Source of the DNA: CAIZIN01 sp964483025
Lineage (GTDB): Bacteria > Patescibacteriota > Minisyncoccia > Phycocordibacterales > CAIZIN01
Reading direction: 5' to 3'
Length of the DNA stretch: 27,609 nucleotides
Assembly: GCA_964483025.1 (NCBI GenBank)
Contig: CAYZZT010000005.1
Span: 1-27,609, forward strand
A program made the translations under genes and the position numbers. Below, piece after piece: positions 1 through 7,397 of the stretch; within the stretch, counting starts at the first letter, position 1; each line of letters starts with the position of its first letter. A model generated the notes under the pieces. It was not told the origin of the DNA, did not search any database, and was given only the letters and a program-made list of their open reading frames with translations.

Positions 1-642
1 CCTGTTGCCTGTACCATGGATGCCAAACAATGCCCTGATGGCTCGTATGTGGGCCGTACTGGGCCAAATTGTGAGTTTGTGTGTCCGGTTGTGAAAGACG
101 AAAAATTAATATATAAAAGTAAAAATTTTGGATTAGAATTTGCATATCCTAAGGAAATAGTTATTACTGAAAACACTAAAGAGATTTCTTTAAATCATTC
201 TATTCCATTTAAAAATTATGGATGTGATATGAAGGGGGATGGTATTTCATATGATAAATTAAGTGATTTTGGTGTAAGCATAAAATTTTATAATAAATCT
301 TTAGTTGATACAGCAAAATTAGAATCATCTTTTTTAACATCTGAAAATTTTTCCGGCTCTAAATTAGTTGTAAGTCCTGGATATATTGATTCTTACAAAG
401 TTGGTTCATTTGATGGATATTCAATTTATACAGGTGTTGAGGGTTGTGGATATACTAATTATTATTTACCAATTTCAAATGTAAAAACTTTGGTTGTTAA
501 AAGAAATCAAGTTCAAGAATTTTCGGGCATAGTAACTCCAGATGTTAAAGAAAAGGTTTTGGCTGTACCCGGAGTTATTTCTAAAGAAAAAGCAGATTTA
601 ATTTTTAATCAAATTTTGACTTCTATTAAATTTAATCAGTAG
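1..642 (+). CDS. Cys-rich surface/secreted protein, 5' partial
   Basis: The reading frame is open from base 1 (it reads PVACT before the first Met at 16), so the true start lies upstream of the window. Residues just after the ATG at 16 carry a short Cys-rich segment, MDAKQCPDGSYVGRTGPNC, followed by EFVCP. From memory, closely similar segments recur in exported proteins of Parcubacteria, usually as a tail or linker before another domain. The rest (about 180 residues) has no motif I recognise. It contains several Cys (for example in NYGCD and EGCGYTN), which would suit disulphide-stabilised extracellular folding. No membrane helix is visible in the part present. A hairpin terminator follows within 10 bases of the stop. 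Function unknown; the extracellular location is inference. Confidence 0.75.
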   Translation, partial: PVACTMDAKQCPDGSYVGRTGPNCEFVCPVVKDEKLIYKSKNFGLEFAYPKEIVITENTKEISLNHSIPFKNYGCDMKGDGISYDKLSDFGVSIKFYNKSLVDTAKLESSFLTSENFSGSKLVVSPGYIDSYKVGSFDGYSIYTGVEGCGYTNYYLPISNVKTLVVKRNQVQEFSGIVTPDVKEKVLAVPGVISKEKADLIFNQILTSIKFNQ

Positions 643-650
643 AATAAAAT

Positions 651-680
651 CTCTGGAGGTTTAACCTCCAGAGATTTTTA
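651..680 (+). terminator. Hairpin terminator after the first gene
   Basis: Near-perfect palindrome at 651-673 (arms CTCTGGAGG / CCTCCAGAG, short TTTAA loop) followed by ATTTTTATATT. It lies 9 bases after the stop of the first gene. The same palindrome recurs at 16804-16828 and 27421-27443, so it is also a repeat family member. Confidence 0.7.
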
Positions 681-693
681 TATTAACTAAATT

Positions 694-724
694 AGAAAAA
701 ACCAGCGCGCGTGATGCGTGCTGG
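694..724 (-). terminator. Intrinsic terminator of minus-strand small unit
   Basis: On the minus strand a GC-rich stem (702-724, arms CCAGCACGC / GCGCGCTGG) is followed directly by TTTTTT (complement of 696-701). It ends a minus-strand transcript that would carry the small ORF at 737-928. Confidence 0.75.
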
Positions 725-736
725 TATTTGAGGTTT

Positions 737-928
737 TCACCTTTTACCATCAAACCGTGCTCGGGAAGTGTACCCAGTATAAGGGTGGTTTGCACTACCG
801 TCGGGTTTCCAATGATCGTGGAAGGTGAGTGGCTCTGGTCGGCTTTGATGCCTGCCTGAGTCTTGTTTTTCAGAAGGAACTTTGGTACTCGCTTGAGTAC
901 CCCGACTTGCAGTCACTTGACTTGTCAT
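737..928 (-). CDS. Small basic protein of unknown function (63 aa)
   Basis: Minus-strand ORF starting at the ATG at 928 (a TTG two codons upstream is a weaker choice) and ending 13 bases before a strong intrinsic terminator. The protein is hydrophilic and rich in Ser, His, Arg and Gln, with the C-terminal segment FHDHWKPDGSANHPYTGYTS and then RARFDGKR; no membrane helix and no Cys. I do not recognise a family. The region is visibly more GC-rich than its flanks. A perfect hairpin (GGTACTC-GCTT-GAGTACC, 884-901) lies inside it, carrying the GTACTC motif seen in other palindromes here. It may therefore be a structured RNA rather than, or as well as, a coding gene. No Shine-Dalgarno is visible. 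Confidence 0.45.
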   Translation of the reverse strand: MTSQVTASRGTQASTKVPSEKQDSGRHQSRPEPLTFHDHWKPDGSANHPYTGYTSRARFDGKR

Positions 929-1046
929 AGGCAAAGAAATATACCATATTTATAATTTTATGCAAATTTTATAAAATTTGCATAAATTTGGACATATGAT
1001 ATTTTATAATAAATTAATACCATAGCTAATTAACCTTTTCTTTTGT

Positions 1047-1117
1047 CATTCCCGTGAAGACGGGAATCTAGCCTGAAAAATTCAGAACTTGGATCCCCGC
1101 ATTCGCGAGGATGACAG
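1047..1117. repeat. Two GTCATTCC/GGATCC hairpin repeats
   Basis: Two units of a dispersed intergenic repeat. 1047-1071 is CATTCCCGT-GAAG-ACGGGAAT plus CTAG, and 1091-1117 is GGATCCCCG-CATTCG-CGAGGATGACAG in the inverse orientation. Related units occur at 3461, 3542, 3583, 3891, 7347, 7998, 9358, 10227, 10987, 11048, 21010, 21144 and 25614. The generic form is GTCAT(T/C)C-stem-loop-GGATCCAG. Confidence 0.85.
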
Positions 1118-1206
1118 TCGAGAGGTGAAGGGGTAAATTGGGGATGGTATAAGAAAAAAGTTCTTTGTCGTTTTTCAAACATGAAAAGTAGAAAGGGAAT
1201 TGTGAT

Positions 1207-1596
1207 ATGAAAAAAATCAAATTTTTGTCTATTATTTGTTTGATTTTATTTGGACTTGTTTGGGGTTGTTGTAAATACAATGCTCATATAAAATCCAAAG
1301 CCGATTTGTTCATTGTGGATACAAAAGATTATGGGTGGAATACTCTTATTGAAAAACCTACAAGAATCAACAATATCAATAACATCTGGCAGATACGATT
1401 TGAATATAAAGGCAAGCAACTTGTTGCCTTTGGAAATTGTGAACAGCCCACAAAACATTGGGAGATCGGTGATGAGGTTTTAATAGTGGAAATTCAGAGT
1501 GATCCTTCTACATTTTTCTCACCACCTATATATTTTTTTAACAATCACAGAAAGGCAAGAAAGAAAGTGGAAGAAATGACTTATACTCAGTTGTAA
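1207..1596 (+). CDS. Small exported protein of unknown function
   Basis: 129 aa. The N-terminus is a clear signal sequence or anchor: MKKIK, then a hydrophobic run of about 16 residues ending in LVWGCC. The VWGC at the end resembles a lipobox but has Trp at -2, so lipidation is uncertain. The rest is a small soluble domain of roughly 100 residues (GKQLVAFGNCEQPTKHWEIG is its central part) with a charged C-terminus. The pattern of short beta-like segments and 'WEIGDEVLIVE' would suit a small OB- or SH3-like barrel, but I cannot name a family. The start has a weak AAAGGGA upstream. A terminator hairpin overlaps the stop codon. Confidence 0.7.
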   Translation: MKKIKFLSIICLILFGLVWGCCKYNAHIKSKADLFIVDTKDYGWNTLIEKPTRINNINNIWQIRFEYKGKQLVAFGNCEQPTKHWEIGDEVLIVEIQSDPSTFFSPPIYFFNNHRKARKKVEEMTYTQL

Positions 1597-1614
1597 TGAC
1601 TGGGTATTTTCTTT
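1583..1614 (+). terminator. Terminator overlapping a stop codon
   Basis: Stem ATACTCAGT (1583-1591) pairs with ACTGGGTAT (1599-1607) with one G-T pair, loop TGTAATG, followed by TTTCTTT. The last codons and the TAA of the 1207-1596 gene lie inside the stem-loop. Confidence 0.65.
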
Positions 1615-1756
1615 ACCCTACTAGGTTTTTATTATTTGTATTTTTATGGAATTTTTTTTAAGAAAATTATAATAGCAAAAAAATTAGAGGTTTATCGGTC
1701 TTGCTATTTTAAAAATTTATTGTAATATCTCAAGCAGAAACAACAAAATTATTCAT

Positions 1757-2377
1757 ATGAAAAATGTAGTTCTTTTTGATGCAGATGGCACGATTTTTGA
1801 TTCAATGGATGCAATCTTCGGGGCGGTATGCTATGTCTTTGAGTCAGAAGGAGTTAGTCCTCCCGACTATGAAGATTATCTCATTAATTTTCGATTTCCT
1901 ATTGGGCAATATTATCGTCGGCGTGGAGTAAATCTTTCTGATGAAGAAATTCTCAGCAGATATCTTGCTTCTTACAAAGCTGGCCACGGTGAATATAATC
2001 CTCCATTTTTTCCAGATGCTCGAAACATAATTGAATGGCTTCACAGTAAAAAGTATGGAGTCAAGATAATTACTGCAAATAGTATCGAAAACATAATGCG
2101 AGTTCTTTCTTCAACAAATTTTGATGGTTTGATCGAATGCAAATCAGCTGAAAGCAAAGCTGAAGCTATTCGTGAGGAAATTGGGAAATCAAGATTTGGT
2201 CGAATGATCCCATTTGTTGGTGATACATGTGCTGATATTGAAGAAGGTAAAAAAGCTGGGATTTTTACTATCGCGGTTTTGAGGCAGAGAATGAAGCTTG
2301 CACCGGAATTTTTAAAAGCCGGAGCCAAGATTTGTATTCCATGCTTAATGGATTTAACTGAAGTGGTCACTTGTTGA
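1757..2377 (+). CDS. HAD-superfamily phosphatase
   Basis: 206 aa, a haloacid dehalogenase-like hydrolase of the phosphoglycolate-phosphatase/PpaX/Gph type. Motif I is FDADGT with the nucleophile Asp8 and general acid Asp10. A helical cap follows (about residues 15-85). Motif II is the Thr in IITAN (Thr106), motif III is Lys134 in SAESKAEAI, and motif IV is VGDTCADIE (Asp156, Asp160) for Mg2+. All four catalytic motifs are intact, so it is probably an active phosphomonoesterase. The substrate cannot be read from sequence. The C-terminus is complete, with TGA just two bases before the scaffold gap. It converges on the thioredoxin reductase gene across that gap. Confidence 0.85.
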   Translation: MKNVVLFDADGTIFDSMDAIFGAVCYVFESEGVSPPDYEDYLINFRFPIGQYYRRRGVNLSDEEILSRYLASYKAGHGEYNPPFFPDARNIIEWLHSKKYGVKIITANSIENIMRVLSSTNFDGLIECKSAESKAEAIREEIGKSRFGRMIPFVGDTCADIEEGKKAGIFTIAVLRQRMKLAPEFLKAGAKICIPCLMDLTEVVTC

Positions 2378-2379
2378 CC

Positions 2380-2479
2380 NNNNNNNNNNNNNNNNNNNNN
2401 NNNNNNNNNNNNNNNNNNNNNNNNNNNNNNNNNNNNNNNNNNNNNNNNNNNNNNNNNNNNNNNNNNNNNNNNNNNNNNN
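2380..2479. other. Assembly gap (100 N)
   Basis: Exactly 100 N, the usual placeholder for a scaffold gap of unknown size. It removes the C-terminus of the trxB gene and any intergenic sequence between it and the HAD gene. Adjacency across this point is a scaffolding claim, not a sequence observation. Confidence 0.98.
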
Positions 2480-3420
2480 AAATTCACGTAGATATCCTCC
2501 AGAGCCTTCACTCCATCTCCAACTGCAATATTATTTTGGTGATATAGCACATCTGTACAATCTCCAGCTGCCCAAATACCGGGAAGCGAAGTTTGTTGAG
2601 TATTAGGATCTATTTTGATTGCACCTATTTCATTTAGTTCTACTAAATCTTTAACAATATCGGTATTTGGAATCGCACCAATTTCAACAAAAACTCCTTG
2701 TATAGGTATTTCTTTTGTTTCTCCTGTCGCATTATTTTTTACAACAATACTTTTTACAAAAGTATCACCTTTTATTTCTACTATTTCAGAGTCAACAATA
2801 GCTGTAACTTTTGGATTTGAAAGTACTTTTTCTACAGTGACTTTATCGGCTTTATATTCATTGTGTCTATTTATCATTGTCACACTTTTTGCATAGGCAG
2901 TAAGCTGGGATATAGTTTCAAAACCAGCATTTCCTCCACCCACAACAGCCACATCCATTCCAGAAAACATTGGGCCATCACAAGAAGCACAGTACATTAC
3001 CCCTTTGTGTTCAAATGTGTCAGCACCTATTGAGCCTAGTTTTTTTCGTTTACTTCCCACAGCAATAAGAACTGCTTCGGCCTCATATGTGCCTTTGTTT
3101 GTTGTAATTTGAAATCCATTTTCGATCTTTCTTTGCCCGTCAACCTCTCGGTTGATTAGGGTAATTTTTTCTGCTTTCTCTCCTTCTTTCACATCAACAA
3201 TATCTTTTGAATATGCGAGCAGGTGTTTTTTTAAGTTATTTGCAAGTTCGGCTCCGGGGATTTTAATTGTTCCAATCCAGTTTTCAATACTTGGAGAAAC
3301 AATACTTTGGCCACCAAAACTTTCAGTAATAAAGACTGTTTTTAATTGTTTGCGAGAAGCATAAATACCAGCTGAAACAGCTGCTGGTCCACCTCCGATG
3401 ATTGCGAGTGAATATTTCAT
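2480..3420 (-). CDS. trxB: Thioredoxin reductase, C-terminus lost in gap
   Basis: 313 residues are present from the ATG at 3420. FAD-binding IIGGGPAAVSAG is at residues 7-18 and the redox-active pair is Cys144-Ala-Ser-Cys147 in MYCASCDG. The NADPH-binding VVGGGNAGFET follows at 159-169, then the second FAD motif GIWAAGDC near residue 290. Full-length TrxB is about 310-320 residues, so only the last few are missing. The enzyme passes electrons from NADPH via FAD to thioredoxin in the cytoplasm. The open frame runs upstream of this ATG, but that extension translates a hairpin repeat (CHPRECGDP), so the ATG at 3420 is preferred. The gene appears monocistronic; no thioredoxin gene is in view. Confidence 0.93.
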
Positions 3421-3460
3421 ATAAGTTTTAAAGTTTATAAAGTTAATTTGATAAAATGCT

Positions 3461-3610
3461 GGATCCCCGCATTCGCGAGGATGACACAAAACATAGTCGC
3501 TTCGCTTCTTGTTTTGTGTCAGTTTGTAAAGTTGCATTTTCTGTCATCCTCGTGAATACGAGGATCCAGGCTAATTCCTCAGACTGGATTCCAGCCTTCG
3601 CTGGAATGAC
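3461..3610. repeat. Cluster of hairpin repeats upstream of trxB
   Basis: Four modules in series: GGATCCCCG-CATTCG-CGAGGATGACA (3461-3486), the long hairpin TGACACAAAAC...GTTTTGTGTCA (3482-3521), GTCATCCTCG-TGAATA-CGAGGATCCAG (3543-3569), and ACTGGATTCCAGC-CTTC-GCTGGAATGACA (3582-3610). The 3482-3521 loop carries ATAGTCGCTTCGCTT, also found in inverted form at 5305, 10966 and, degenerate, 25590. Neighbouring modules share bases, for example the shared TGACA. Confidence 0.85.
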
Positions 3611-3697
3611 AAATAAATAGGAATTTATTACTTCATAATTATATCAAAATACAAAATAAAACCATGATTGACTTTTTTGTGCAAAGTTGTGAATTAA

Positions 3698-3730
3698 CAA
3701 AATGGCGACACCGAAGGTGTCGCCATTTTG
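3698..3730. terminator. Perfect hairpin downstream of ftsZ
   Basis: 15-bp perfect stem (CAAAATGGCGACACC / GGTGTCGCCATTTTG) with a GAA triloop. It is about 200 bases past the ftsZ stop on the minus strand. The tail is only moderately T-rich on either strand, so it could be a terminator or an mRNA 3'-end stabiliser. The same design (perfect stem, GAA triloop) occurs at 18403-18441. Confidence 0.55.
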
Positions 3731-3763
3731 AATTTTGTTTATTATTTAATGCTTTTGAATTTA

Positions 3764-3917
3764 GGATTTGTTTCGGATTTCGTGCTTCGGATTTAAAATA
3801 CTGGGTGGATCACACATAATTTCTTGCTAGAAATTTGTTCGATCCAGACTCACGCCGTCGCGTTCCGTCTTTGAATCATGCCCCACATGATTCAACCTCG
3901 CATTCGCAAGGATGACA
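3764..3917. repeat. Repeat island between trxB and ftsZ
   Basis: Contains GGATTTGTTTCGGATTTCGT and the following GCTTCGGATTT (3764-3794), nearly repeated at 9426-9460. Next is a GGATC...GATCC pair enclosing an AATTTCTTGCTAGAAATT hairpin (about 3806-3845). Then come the CACGCCGTCGCG module (3851-3862), a TGAATCATG-CCCCA-CATGATTCA hairpin (3872-3894) and half of a CATTCGCAAGGATGACAG unit. No gene is seen here. Confidence 0.7.
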
Positions 3918-3929
3918 GATGGGGAAGAA

Positions 3930-5183
3930 TTACTTCAACTTTGATCTTCTCAAAAACGCCGGCACCGCGCCCCAATCATCATCTTGTGTATCATCAATAA
4001 TTATTTTCTTACTATCATCATCATTTGAAATTGCTATAATCTTCTGATTTTCTTCCTCAACACGTATTACTGGATCTGCAGTTGCAAAGCTTTGTGCTTG
4101 TATGGGAGCTGTCACCGGTTCTTGAGTATTATAAATTCTTCCCCTGGGCGCCTCTTCTTTAACAGAATTAAAGTCACCTCTCTGAAATGAGAGTAAACTA
4201 TTTGTTGAGCTTGGTCTATAAATTGATGGCTCTGGAAAACCAGATGCAATAACAGTAACTTTCACCTCTCCTTTTTTTAATCTTTCATCTTTTACAGTAC
4301 CAAAAATAACTTTTGCTTCTAGATCTATTGATTCAGTAATAACTTTAGCGGCATCTTGAATTTCTAGCATTCCCAAATCATCGCCCCCAGCAATAGAAAA
4401 GAGAACCCCTTTTGCTCCATTTATTGAAATATCAATAAGAGGAGAGTTGATAGCCAATCTTGCTGCTTCTTCAGCGCGTTTTTCACCTGTGGCAGAGCCA
4501 ACACCCATAAGTGCTGGACCGGCGTTTTCCATAACTGCCCTAATATCTGCAAAGTCTATATTAATGATTCCTGGTGTTGTAATAAGATCTGAAATCCCCT
4601 CCACAGCCTGCTTGAGTACCTCGTCACACATCGAGAAAGCGTTTTTGGCACTCGTGTCCCTGCTTACCGTTTGAAGAAGCCTATCATTAGGAATTACGAT
4701 AAGTGCATCTACTGATTTTTTAAGATCAGAAAGTCCATTGTCTGCAATTTTGTTTCTTTGTGTCCCTTCGAATGAAAATGGTTTTGTAACAACAGCAACT
4801 GTGAGTATTCCTAAATCTTTTGCAACTTGTGCGACTATTGGGGCTGCACCAGTTCCTGTGCCTCCTCCCATTCCACAAGCAATAAAAACCATATCAGCAC
4901 CCTTGAGTGAATTTTGAATTTCTTCTTTTGTTTCTTCCGCGGCACGCTTACCTAATTCTGGGTTCATACCAGTGCCGAGGCCTCGTGTCAGATTTTTTCC
5001 AATATGAATTTTCTTTTTGGAAAGAGAATGATGTAAATCTTGGGAATCTGTGTTTACAGCAATAAAATCTACCCCACGAACTTTGGAGTTAATCATATGG
5101 TTGGTAGCATTTTTACCTGACCCACCGCATCCAACAACTTTAATTCTTGCAAATGCTTCTACTTCTGGTTTTACTTGTGGCAT
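3930..5183 (-). CDS. ftsZ: Cell-division GTPase FtsZ
   Basis: 417 aa, full length. The N-terminal GTP-binding part has VVGCGGSGKNATNHM (residues 16-30) and the tubulin signature GGGTGTG at 106-112. The T7 synergy loop NIDFADIR is at 208-215, with the catalytic Asp pair. After the core (about residue 320) comes a variable linker, then a conserved C-terminal peptide DDDWGAVPAFLRRSKLK, which in other bacteria binds FtsA and other membrane tethers. FtsZ polymerises into the Z-ring at mid-cell. The gene follows ftsA on the same strand, 187 bases downstream, and the spacer contains hairpins. A TATTAT box lies about 45-50 bases upstream of the ATG on the minus strand and could be a separate promoter. 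The first glycine loop departs from the usual GVGGGGGNAV form. Confidence 0.97.
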   Translation of the reverse strand: MPQVKPEVEAFARIKVVGCGGSGKNATNHMINSKVRGVDFIAVNTDSQDLHHSLSKKKIHIGKNLTRGLGTGMNPELGKRAAEETKEEIQNSLKGADMVFIACGMGGGTGTGAAPIVAQVAKDLGILTVAVVTKPFSFEGTQRNKIADNGLSDLKKSVDALIVIPNDRLLQTVSRDTSAKNAFSMCDEVLKQAVEGISDLITTPGIINIDFADIRAVMENAGPALMGVGSATGEKRAEEAARLAINSPLIDISINGAKGVLFSIAGGDDLGMLEIQDAAKVITESIDLEAKVIFGTVKDERLKKGEVKVTVIASGFPEPSIYRPSSTNSLLSFQRGDFNSVKEEAPRGRIYNTQEPVTAPIQAQSFATADPVIRVEEENQKIIAISNDDDSKKIIIDDTQDDDWGAVPAFLRRSKLK

Positions 5184-5290
5184 AATAATTTCGGTTTAGG
5201 GGTTTTCTTTAATAATTAAGATATCTGTATAATAGCAAACCATAGCCAAAAACAAAACAGTTGACAAACCGTATATTGGTGTTAAAAAAA

Positions 5291-5358
5291 TTAGAAAAAT
5301 AACAAGCGAAGCGACTATATTTTTCTAACCCCGCCATTCTTTAAGTATTTAATGGCGG
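5291..5358. repeat. Double hairpin in the ftsA-ftsZ spacer
   Basis: TTAGAAAAATA...TATTTTTCTAA (5291-5328) has the loop AACAAGCGAAGCGAC, the same loop as the TGACACAAAA hairpins but on a different stem. It is followed by CCGCCATT...AATGGCGG (5331-5358). Either could attenuate ftsZ transcription relative to ftsA. Confidence 0.75.
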
Positions 5359-5370
5359 AGGTAAGAAACT

Positions 5371-6552
5371 CTAAGGCAAAAATTGAGAAAAAATTCTTTT
5401 GATTGTTCTTCCTAGGGGTTTCATTATAGTTACACCCCAACCAATTTTAATTGTAGAATCATCATCGTTTAGTAAACCTAAAACACATAGTCCGTATGCT
5501 GTTGACCATTTTGGATCCTGAATCTGTATTCCTTTTTCTTGTGCTCCAGAAAGGGCGCCAGAAATTTTTGAAGGAAGTTTTAAATATACTTTTGCTAATT
5601 CTTCAATTGGAGATATTTTAGCTCCTTCTCCTGTAAAAATAATTCCAGCTGGGAGTAAGCCATTTTTCCCAATTCTTTTTAAATGATTTTCTATAAGTTC
5701 AAAAATATCAGAAAGCCTAGCGACTACTATATCTTCGAGTTTCTTTCTTGAGTGGTTGTGTGCTGGATCTAGTTTGACTTGCTCTGCTTCCTCGAGTGAA
5801 ATTTTTAGTCCGAGTGCAATATCATTTGTTATATCATTTGAACCAATCGAAAATATTTCAAGGGAAATAGGAATACTATTTTCGTATACTACAATTGAAA
5901 CAGTTTCTGCTCCAATATTTGCAAGGACACAGCCGGCATTTTTCTGGGCCTTATTTAATGTGACAGTGCTTCCGGCGATAGGAGAAGCTGTGACATCTAT
6001 AACTGAAACTCCTGCTTCTTCTACTGCTCTAATAAGATCATAAAAATGTTTTTCAATACAAGTAATGAAAAGTGTTTTAGATTCTAATTTTGTACCTTTT
6101 CCGCCTATTGGACTGCCAAGAGAAATTTTACCGTCTATTTTGTAGGCGAGGGGAATAGTGTAAATAATACGACGATTCATTATCATTGATTGTGGAATAG
6201 AGACTTCGCTTGATTTTATAGATTTATCAAGGTCAAGTTTTGTAATTTCAAGATCAGCTTTACTGATTACAGTATTACCATGAGAAAAAATACTTCCGAG
6301 GCCTATACCCCCGATTGAAATATATGCTTCCTTGATTTCAATACCACTTTCTTTTTGAGCAATTTTAATAGCTTCCCGCAAACTTTTTGCGGTTTCGGTA
6401 ATATTTTCTACATATCCGTGTCGCATACCTTTTGATTCTACGGAGCTTGCAGAAATTATAATAGGCAGACCCTTTGGGTTTGCTTCAGCTACAATTATTT
6501 TAATTTGGTTTGTGCCAATATCAATTCCTACGGCAATATTTTTTCGACTCAT
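5371..6552 (-). CDS. ftsA: Cell-division protein FtsA
   Basis: 393 aa, actin-like ATPase. The phosphate-1 motif GIDIGTNQIKI is at residues 9-19, and the 1C (SHS2) subdomain lies roughly at 80-165. The phosphate-2 region includes VLANIGAETVSIVV, and the adenosine motif is IIFTGEGAKI. The C-terminus PLGRTIKRIFSQFLP is the expected amphipathic membrane-targeting helix. FtsA tethers FtsZ filaments to the inner face of the membrane. It lies between ybeY (39 bases upstream) and ftsZ, all on the minus strand. No convincing Shine-Dalgarno precedes the ATG. Confidence 0.95.
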   Translation of the reverse strand: MSRKNIAVGIDIGTNQIKIIVAEANPKGLPIIISASSVESKGMRHGYVENITETAKSLREAIKIAQKESGIEIKEAYISIGGIGLGSIFSHGNTVISKADLEITKLDLDKSIKSSEVSIPQSMIMNRRIIYTIPLAYKIDGKISLGSPIGGKGTKLESKTLFITCIEKHFYDLIRAVEEAGVSVIDVTASPIAGSTVTLNKAQKNAGCVLANIGAETVSIVVYENSIPISLEIFSIGSNDITNDIALGLKISLEEAEQVKLDPAHNHSRKKLEDIVVARLSDIFELIENHLKRIGKNGLLPAGIIFTGEGAKISPIEELAKVYLKLPSKISGALSGAQEKGIQIQDPKWSTAYGLCVLGLLNDDDSTIKIGWGVTIMKPLGRTIKRIFSQFLP

Positions 6553-6591
6553 ATGTAAGTGAAAAAGCTGTAAAATATTTTAACTATATTA

Positions 6592-6975
6592 TTATATATT
6601 ATATATTTTTCTTATTTTCTTTTCAGCTTCTTCCATTATACTACCATGTTGCATTCCTTCCAAATGGTAAAGTCCGTGTATAAATAAAAAGCAAAGAAAA
6701 TTTTTATATGAACGTTTAAAAAGAGGTGCTTCTTTTTTTACAAGACGTGGATTTATGATAATTTCTCCAGAAGTTTTTGAAAGTTCAAAACTTAAAATAT
6801 TTGTTGGTTTATCTTTTCCTCTATATTTTTTATTTAAATTTTTTGAGCGAGTGTCACCAACAAAGGCAAGAGAGAGTTCATAATTTTTTCCCAAAACTTT
6901 TTCTTTGATAGCACAAAGGGGCAAATCCTTATATGGAACATTGCCCCTTGTAAAGTTTTTAATATCAACAGACAT
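6592..6975 (-). CDS. ybeY: Endoribonuclease YbeY (rRNA maturation)
   Basis: 127 aa, a short but complete YbeY/UPF0054 protein. The zinc-binding motif HGLYHLEGMQH gives the three His ligands at residues 100, 104 and 110. The family segment LNKKYRGKDKPTNILSFEL precedes it. YbeY acts in 16S rRNA 3'-end maturation and ribosome quality control. Its ATG follows the rpsU stop as TAA-A-ATG with no Shine-Dalgarno, suggesting coupled translation. Pairing with bS21 in one unit fits a shared role in the small subunit. The family is usually about 150 residues, so this is a trimmed form. Confidence 0.93.
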   Translation of the reverse strand: MSVDIKNFTRGNVPYKDLPLCAIKEKVLGKNYELSLAFVGDTRSKNLNKKYRGKDKPTNILSFELSKTSGEIIINPRLVKKEAPLFKRSYKNFLCFLFIHGLYHLEGMQHGSIMEEAEKKIRKIYNI

Positions 6976-6976
6976 T

Positions 6977-7222
6977 TTATCGTCGTCTCTTTTTTGATGG
7001 TACCTGCTTACCGAGCTTGATAAGCTTCTCGATTTCTGCTTTTTTGCTAATAGATTTTAAACGAGCCTTCTTTACTTTGAAAGTTGAAAGAGCTCTTTCG
7101 TTGTAGCGAATACTTCGAACACGAGGAAGTACACCAGCTTCCTGCATTTTTTTTGTAAAACGCTTAAGTAGTGTTCCGTTGTTCTCATTACCTGTTTTTG
7201 ATACTTCTATATTTGTTGCCAT
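6977..7222 (-). CDS. rpsU: Ribosomal protein bS21, extended
   Basis: 81 aa from the ATG at 7222; a GTG at 7243 would add seven residues (MIIYPSH) that do not look like bS21, so the ATG is preferred. The sequence has the bS21 core (NGTLLKRFTKKMQEAGVLPR) and a strongly basic tail ending KKRRR. It is longer than the roughly 70 residues of E. coli S21. bS21 sits on the 30S platform near the anti-Shine-Dalgarno region. It is the first gene of the unit rpsU-ybeY, with ftsA and ftsZ following. No Shine-Dalgarno precedes the ATG. Confidence 0.9.
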   Translation of the reverse strand: MATNIEVSKTGNENNGTLLKRFTKKMQEAGVLPRVRSIRYNERALSTFKVKKARLKSISKKAEIEKLIKLGKQVPSKKRRR

Positions 7223-7265
7223 ATGTGAAGGGTAGATTATCACGGAAGAGCGAATTCGTCAACGT

Positions 7266-7373
7266 AGGACAGGGTACTGTCCTCGCAGACTAACGCAGAC
7301 CGGGCGCAGACGACGCAGACTTGAAACGAGTCTCGAATCCGCATTTGTCATTCTCGCGAATGCGGGAATCCAG
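7266..7373. repeat. Palindrome, CGCAGAC tetrad and hairpin repeat
   Basis: AGGACAGGGTACTGTCCT palindrome (7266-7283). Then four copies of CGCAGAC (7284, 7294, 7305, 7314) with 2-4 base spacers, then a GTCATTCTCGCGAATGCGGGAATCCAG unit (7347-7373). No gene is visible. Confidence 0.75.
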
Positions 7374-7397
7374 ATCGCATTTCACTTCTAGCTAAGC

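Noticed and set aside
2041..2379. Continuation of the trxB frame across the gap into the HAD region
   Set aside because: The residues beyond the N run are the antisense of the HAD gene, and the gap size is unknown; it is not a fusion.
3421..3537. N-terminal extension of the thioredoxin reductase frame
   Set aside because: It translates a hairpin repeat (CHPRECGDP) and precedes a good ATG with the canonical FAD motif right after it.
3832..3850. TTCGATCC-like T-loop suggesting a tRNA
   Set aside because: No acceptor, D or anticodon arms can be formed around it; it belongs to a GGATC...GATCC palindrome.
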